The notes under the pieces were generated by a model. That model saw nothing but the letters and a program-made list of their open reading frames with translations, did no database searches and was not told the origin of the DNA. Below, piece after piece: positions 62,474 through 64,000 of a stretch of 64,000 nucleotides of DNA. A program made the position numbers and the translations under genes. How positions within the stretch are numbered: position 1 is the stretch's first letter; every line of letters begins with the position of its first letter. Location of the stretch: NCBI GenBank assembly GCA_024220505.1, contig JAKZZE010000002.1, positions 1,550,001 to 1,614,000 of the forward strand, written 5' to 3'. The stretch is from Rhizopus arrhizus (Eukaryota > Mucoromycota > Mucoromycetes > Mucorales > Rhizopodaceae).

Positions 62474-63736
62474 ATGGTTCTTTCCAATTCTCAACCCTTT
62501 TTGCCGGCAGCGGAGTTTTACACTGATCCAAAGTCTAAAACCACCACTAAACCACGATCCTATGCTCAAGTAGTATCAGCAAAGCAACGTGTATCACTGA
62601 TGCACAAAGATATCACCGAACCCGACCAAGAGTCAGACTCTCCACTGAAGGAGCTTCAGTCCAGAGTATACAGAGCTTCGAGATCTCCAAATGCCTTCAT
62701 GTTAGACATTACCCAAGTCAAGTCTGAGTACACCGACTTACAGTGTATGCAGGAGCTCAAAGCTCAACACCCAAACGTCTACGCCTGTACAATCCTTAGA
62801 GATGGATCCACTCAATATCTAGAACTTTACCTCGAGAAGGAGAAGGACAATAATGATATTTTAGAAAATGGAGTGGTCTTCAACAAGTTAAAACTACGAA
62901 TTATGCCCTGCAGGGCAGTGGATGACACAGTCAAGATGATAAAAGTTAAGCTCACTCACTTACCAATGCTACCTAGGGAATCAGTTCTAGAAGGTCTAAA
63001 GAAGAGCCTAGCCCCTTTTGGTCATCTTTTGGATGTAGGTATAAATACAGAAACTACAACAGGTTTTTTCATGGGAGCCGGATATGCGGTTCTCGCGGTC
63101 CCTAAAGAGGTGACCGATTCGGTACCCTCTCAATTCCAGAGGTTAGATCACAATGTTCATTGGTGTGAAGATAATAATGAAATCTTTCATGCCACTTGGG
63201 ACAATATGCCTACTTGGTGTCGTTATTGTCACCAAACAGGTCACACGAAATTCGATTGTGAAAAATCCAAAGCTCGAATAGTATGTTATGGGTGTCATCA
63301 GTTTGGTCACCGCTCATTTGAATGCCCTAGGAAACAACCTCTGACACCTAGTAAGAAGAATAAGAGAGAGAAAAGATTATCCCCCATCACAAAGGTGGAC
63401 TCTGATTCGTCTAGGACGAAATCTGAACAGCGATTGGAAAAGACCAACAACAAAAGCAGGTCTGAAGGCGATAGTAGCGACACTGAGGACTCAGATTATA
63501 AACCCTCTGACGATGACGACGACAAAATGGAAGAGTCGAGCTCGGAAGAGGAGAACAGCGAAGGGCAAGAAATCGACGCCATGGAAGTAGAAGATCTCGA
63601 GAAGGATACCGCTAACCATAGCACGAAAGAGTCAACTACCAATAACCAAACTACCTTAGTAGAAACGAGAGGGCCTTCCAATACCTCTTCTTCCCCACCA
63701 GCTGTATATCAGCCATCGGGAGGGCAGAACTTATAA
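62474..63736 (+). CDS. LINE ORF1 (Gag-like) protein with two CCHC zinc knuckles
   Basis: An intact 420-codon frame. Residues 1-110 are basic and Ser/Thr-rich (PRSYAQVVSAKQR). About 120-240 form a globular part that may be an RRM-like fold of LINE ORF1 proteins (LTHLPMLPRESVLEGLKKSL). Two zinc knuckles follow at about 249-262 (CRYCHQTGHTKFDC) and 269-282 (CYGCHQFGHRSFEC), both C-x2-C-x4-H-x4-C. The C-terminal 120 residues are acidic. Such proteins bind the element RNA and escort it to the nucleus. The stop is 13 nt before the presumed ORF2 start. It belongs to the same class as the two reverse-transcriptase remnants in the window. Confidence 0.85.
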   Translation: MVLSNSQPFLPAAEFYTDPKSKTTTKPRSYAQVVSAKQRVSLMHKDITEPDQESDSPLKELQSRVYRASRSPNAFMLDITQVKSEYTDLQCMQELKAQHPNVYACTILRDGSTQYLELYLEKEKDNNDILENGVVFNKLKLRIMPCRAVDDTVKMIKVKLTHLPMLPRESVLEGLKKSLAPFGHLLDVGINTETTTGFFMGAGYAVLAVPKEVTDSVPSQFQRLDHNVHWCEDNNEIFHATWDNMPTWCRYCHQTGHTKFDCEKSKARIVCYGCHQFGHRSFECPRKQPLTPSKKNKREKRLSPITKVDSDSSRTKSEQRLEKTNNKSRSEGDSSDTEDSDYKPSDDDDDKMEESSSEEENSEGQEIDAMEVEDLEKDTANHSTKESTTNNQTTLVETRGPSNTSSSPPAVYQPSGGQNL

Positions 63737-63749
63737 GACATCCCAACTC

Positions 63750-64000
63750 ATGAATAAGAAAAATATCATATGCCACTATGCCACATTAAACGCTAACAGT
63801 TTAGTGAAATCACAATCATCCAACACACAAAAGAATACATACGATATCTACGCCTACAAAATTTCCAAATCCTCTGTTTACAGGAAACTCATGCATCCAC
63901 TCCTTCAATTATTGACAGCCTTAACATTCTTTTGCAACCAACTCAGTCTAATTGGACAAAACATGTGGGAATTGTCTCCTTCTCGTCCGATTACGATATA
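63750..64000 (+). pseudogene. LINE ORF2 start (endonuclease domain), frameshifted and cut by the window end
   Basis: ORF2 begins at ATG 63750 and reads CHYATLNANSLVK, the first strand of an exonuclease/endonuclease/phosphatase domain. Near 63807 the coding frame shifts by one base; the next frame then reads YIRYLRLQNFQILCLQETHA, where QET is the conserved catalytic Glu motif, and runs open to the window end. One frameshift therefore separates the two parts. It could be a real inactivating indel or an assembly error. The reverse transcriptase would lie outside the window. Confidence 0.7.

Overview
The window looks like nuclear DNA of an early-diverging filamentous fungus, most likely a member of the Mucorales (Mucoromycota). 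The reasons are an AT-rich background, compact genes with many 45-65 nt introns, CT-rich leaders, a velvet-family regulator beside housekeeping genes, and non-LTR retrotransposon traces. This placement is inferred from content; no rRNA or tRNA gene was found to confirm it. Gene models were spliced by hand. Every exon chain listed as a gene closes in phase, and introns are GT-AG except for two GC-AG cases.

Left third (1-23 kb): a TTC27/Emw1 TPR protein; a decayed LINE reverse transcriptase; a secreted thaumatin-like protein; a tight tandem pair of a Rad60/Esc2/NIP45-type SUMO-like protein and a secreted PEBP-family protein; an RBR E3 ligase; a membrane-anchored GT5-like (starch/glycogen synthase-like) glycosyltransferase; a bZIP-DUF3425 factor with a 46-codon ORF upstream; a methylglutaconyl-CoA hydratase-like enzyme; and an MLRQ/B12D mitochondrial subunit.

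Middle (23-46 kb): an LtrA-like membrane protein with 14 exons, a HAD 4-nitrophenylphosphatase/phosphoglycolate phosphatase, poly(A)-binding protein with an A-rich leader, an ICT1-type mitochondrial release factor-like protein whose stop lies 3 nt from that of a convergent unknown gene, an Sds3/BRMS1-like Rpd3L subunit, D-aminoacyl-tRNA deacylase, two unlisted micro-genes (47-aa spliced; 44-aa CCHC zinc knuckle), and a large disordered protein.

Right third (46-64 kb): a 100-bp MITE with TA target sites, a second LINE remnant, a decayed multi-exon gene, a velvet protein, a kinesin-4-like motor, a TALE homeobox factor, a long decayed coding region, and a LINE element with intact ORF1 and a frameshifted, truncated ORF2.

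Two themes deserve attention. First, several relics carry stop codons that are each one C-to-T change from Gln or Arg codons, including both copies of an inverted dispersed repeat (12.9 and 35.1 kb); this resembles deamination or RIP-like decay. Second, several short spliced or micro ORFs were missed by simple ORF calling. I see no gene cluster that clearly forms a new multi-gene system. The best candidates for undescribed biology are the GT5-like protein without its K-x-G-G loop, the micro-genes, and the mutational signature in the relics.
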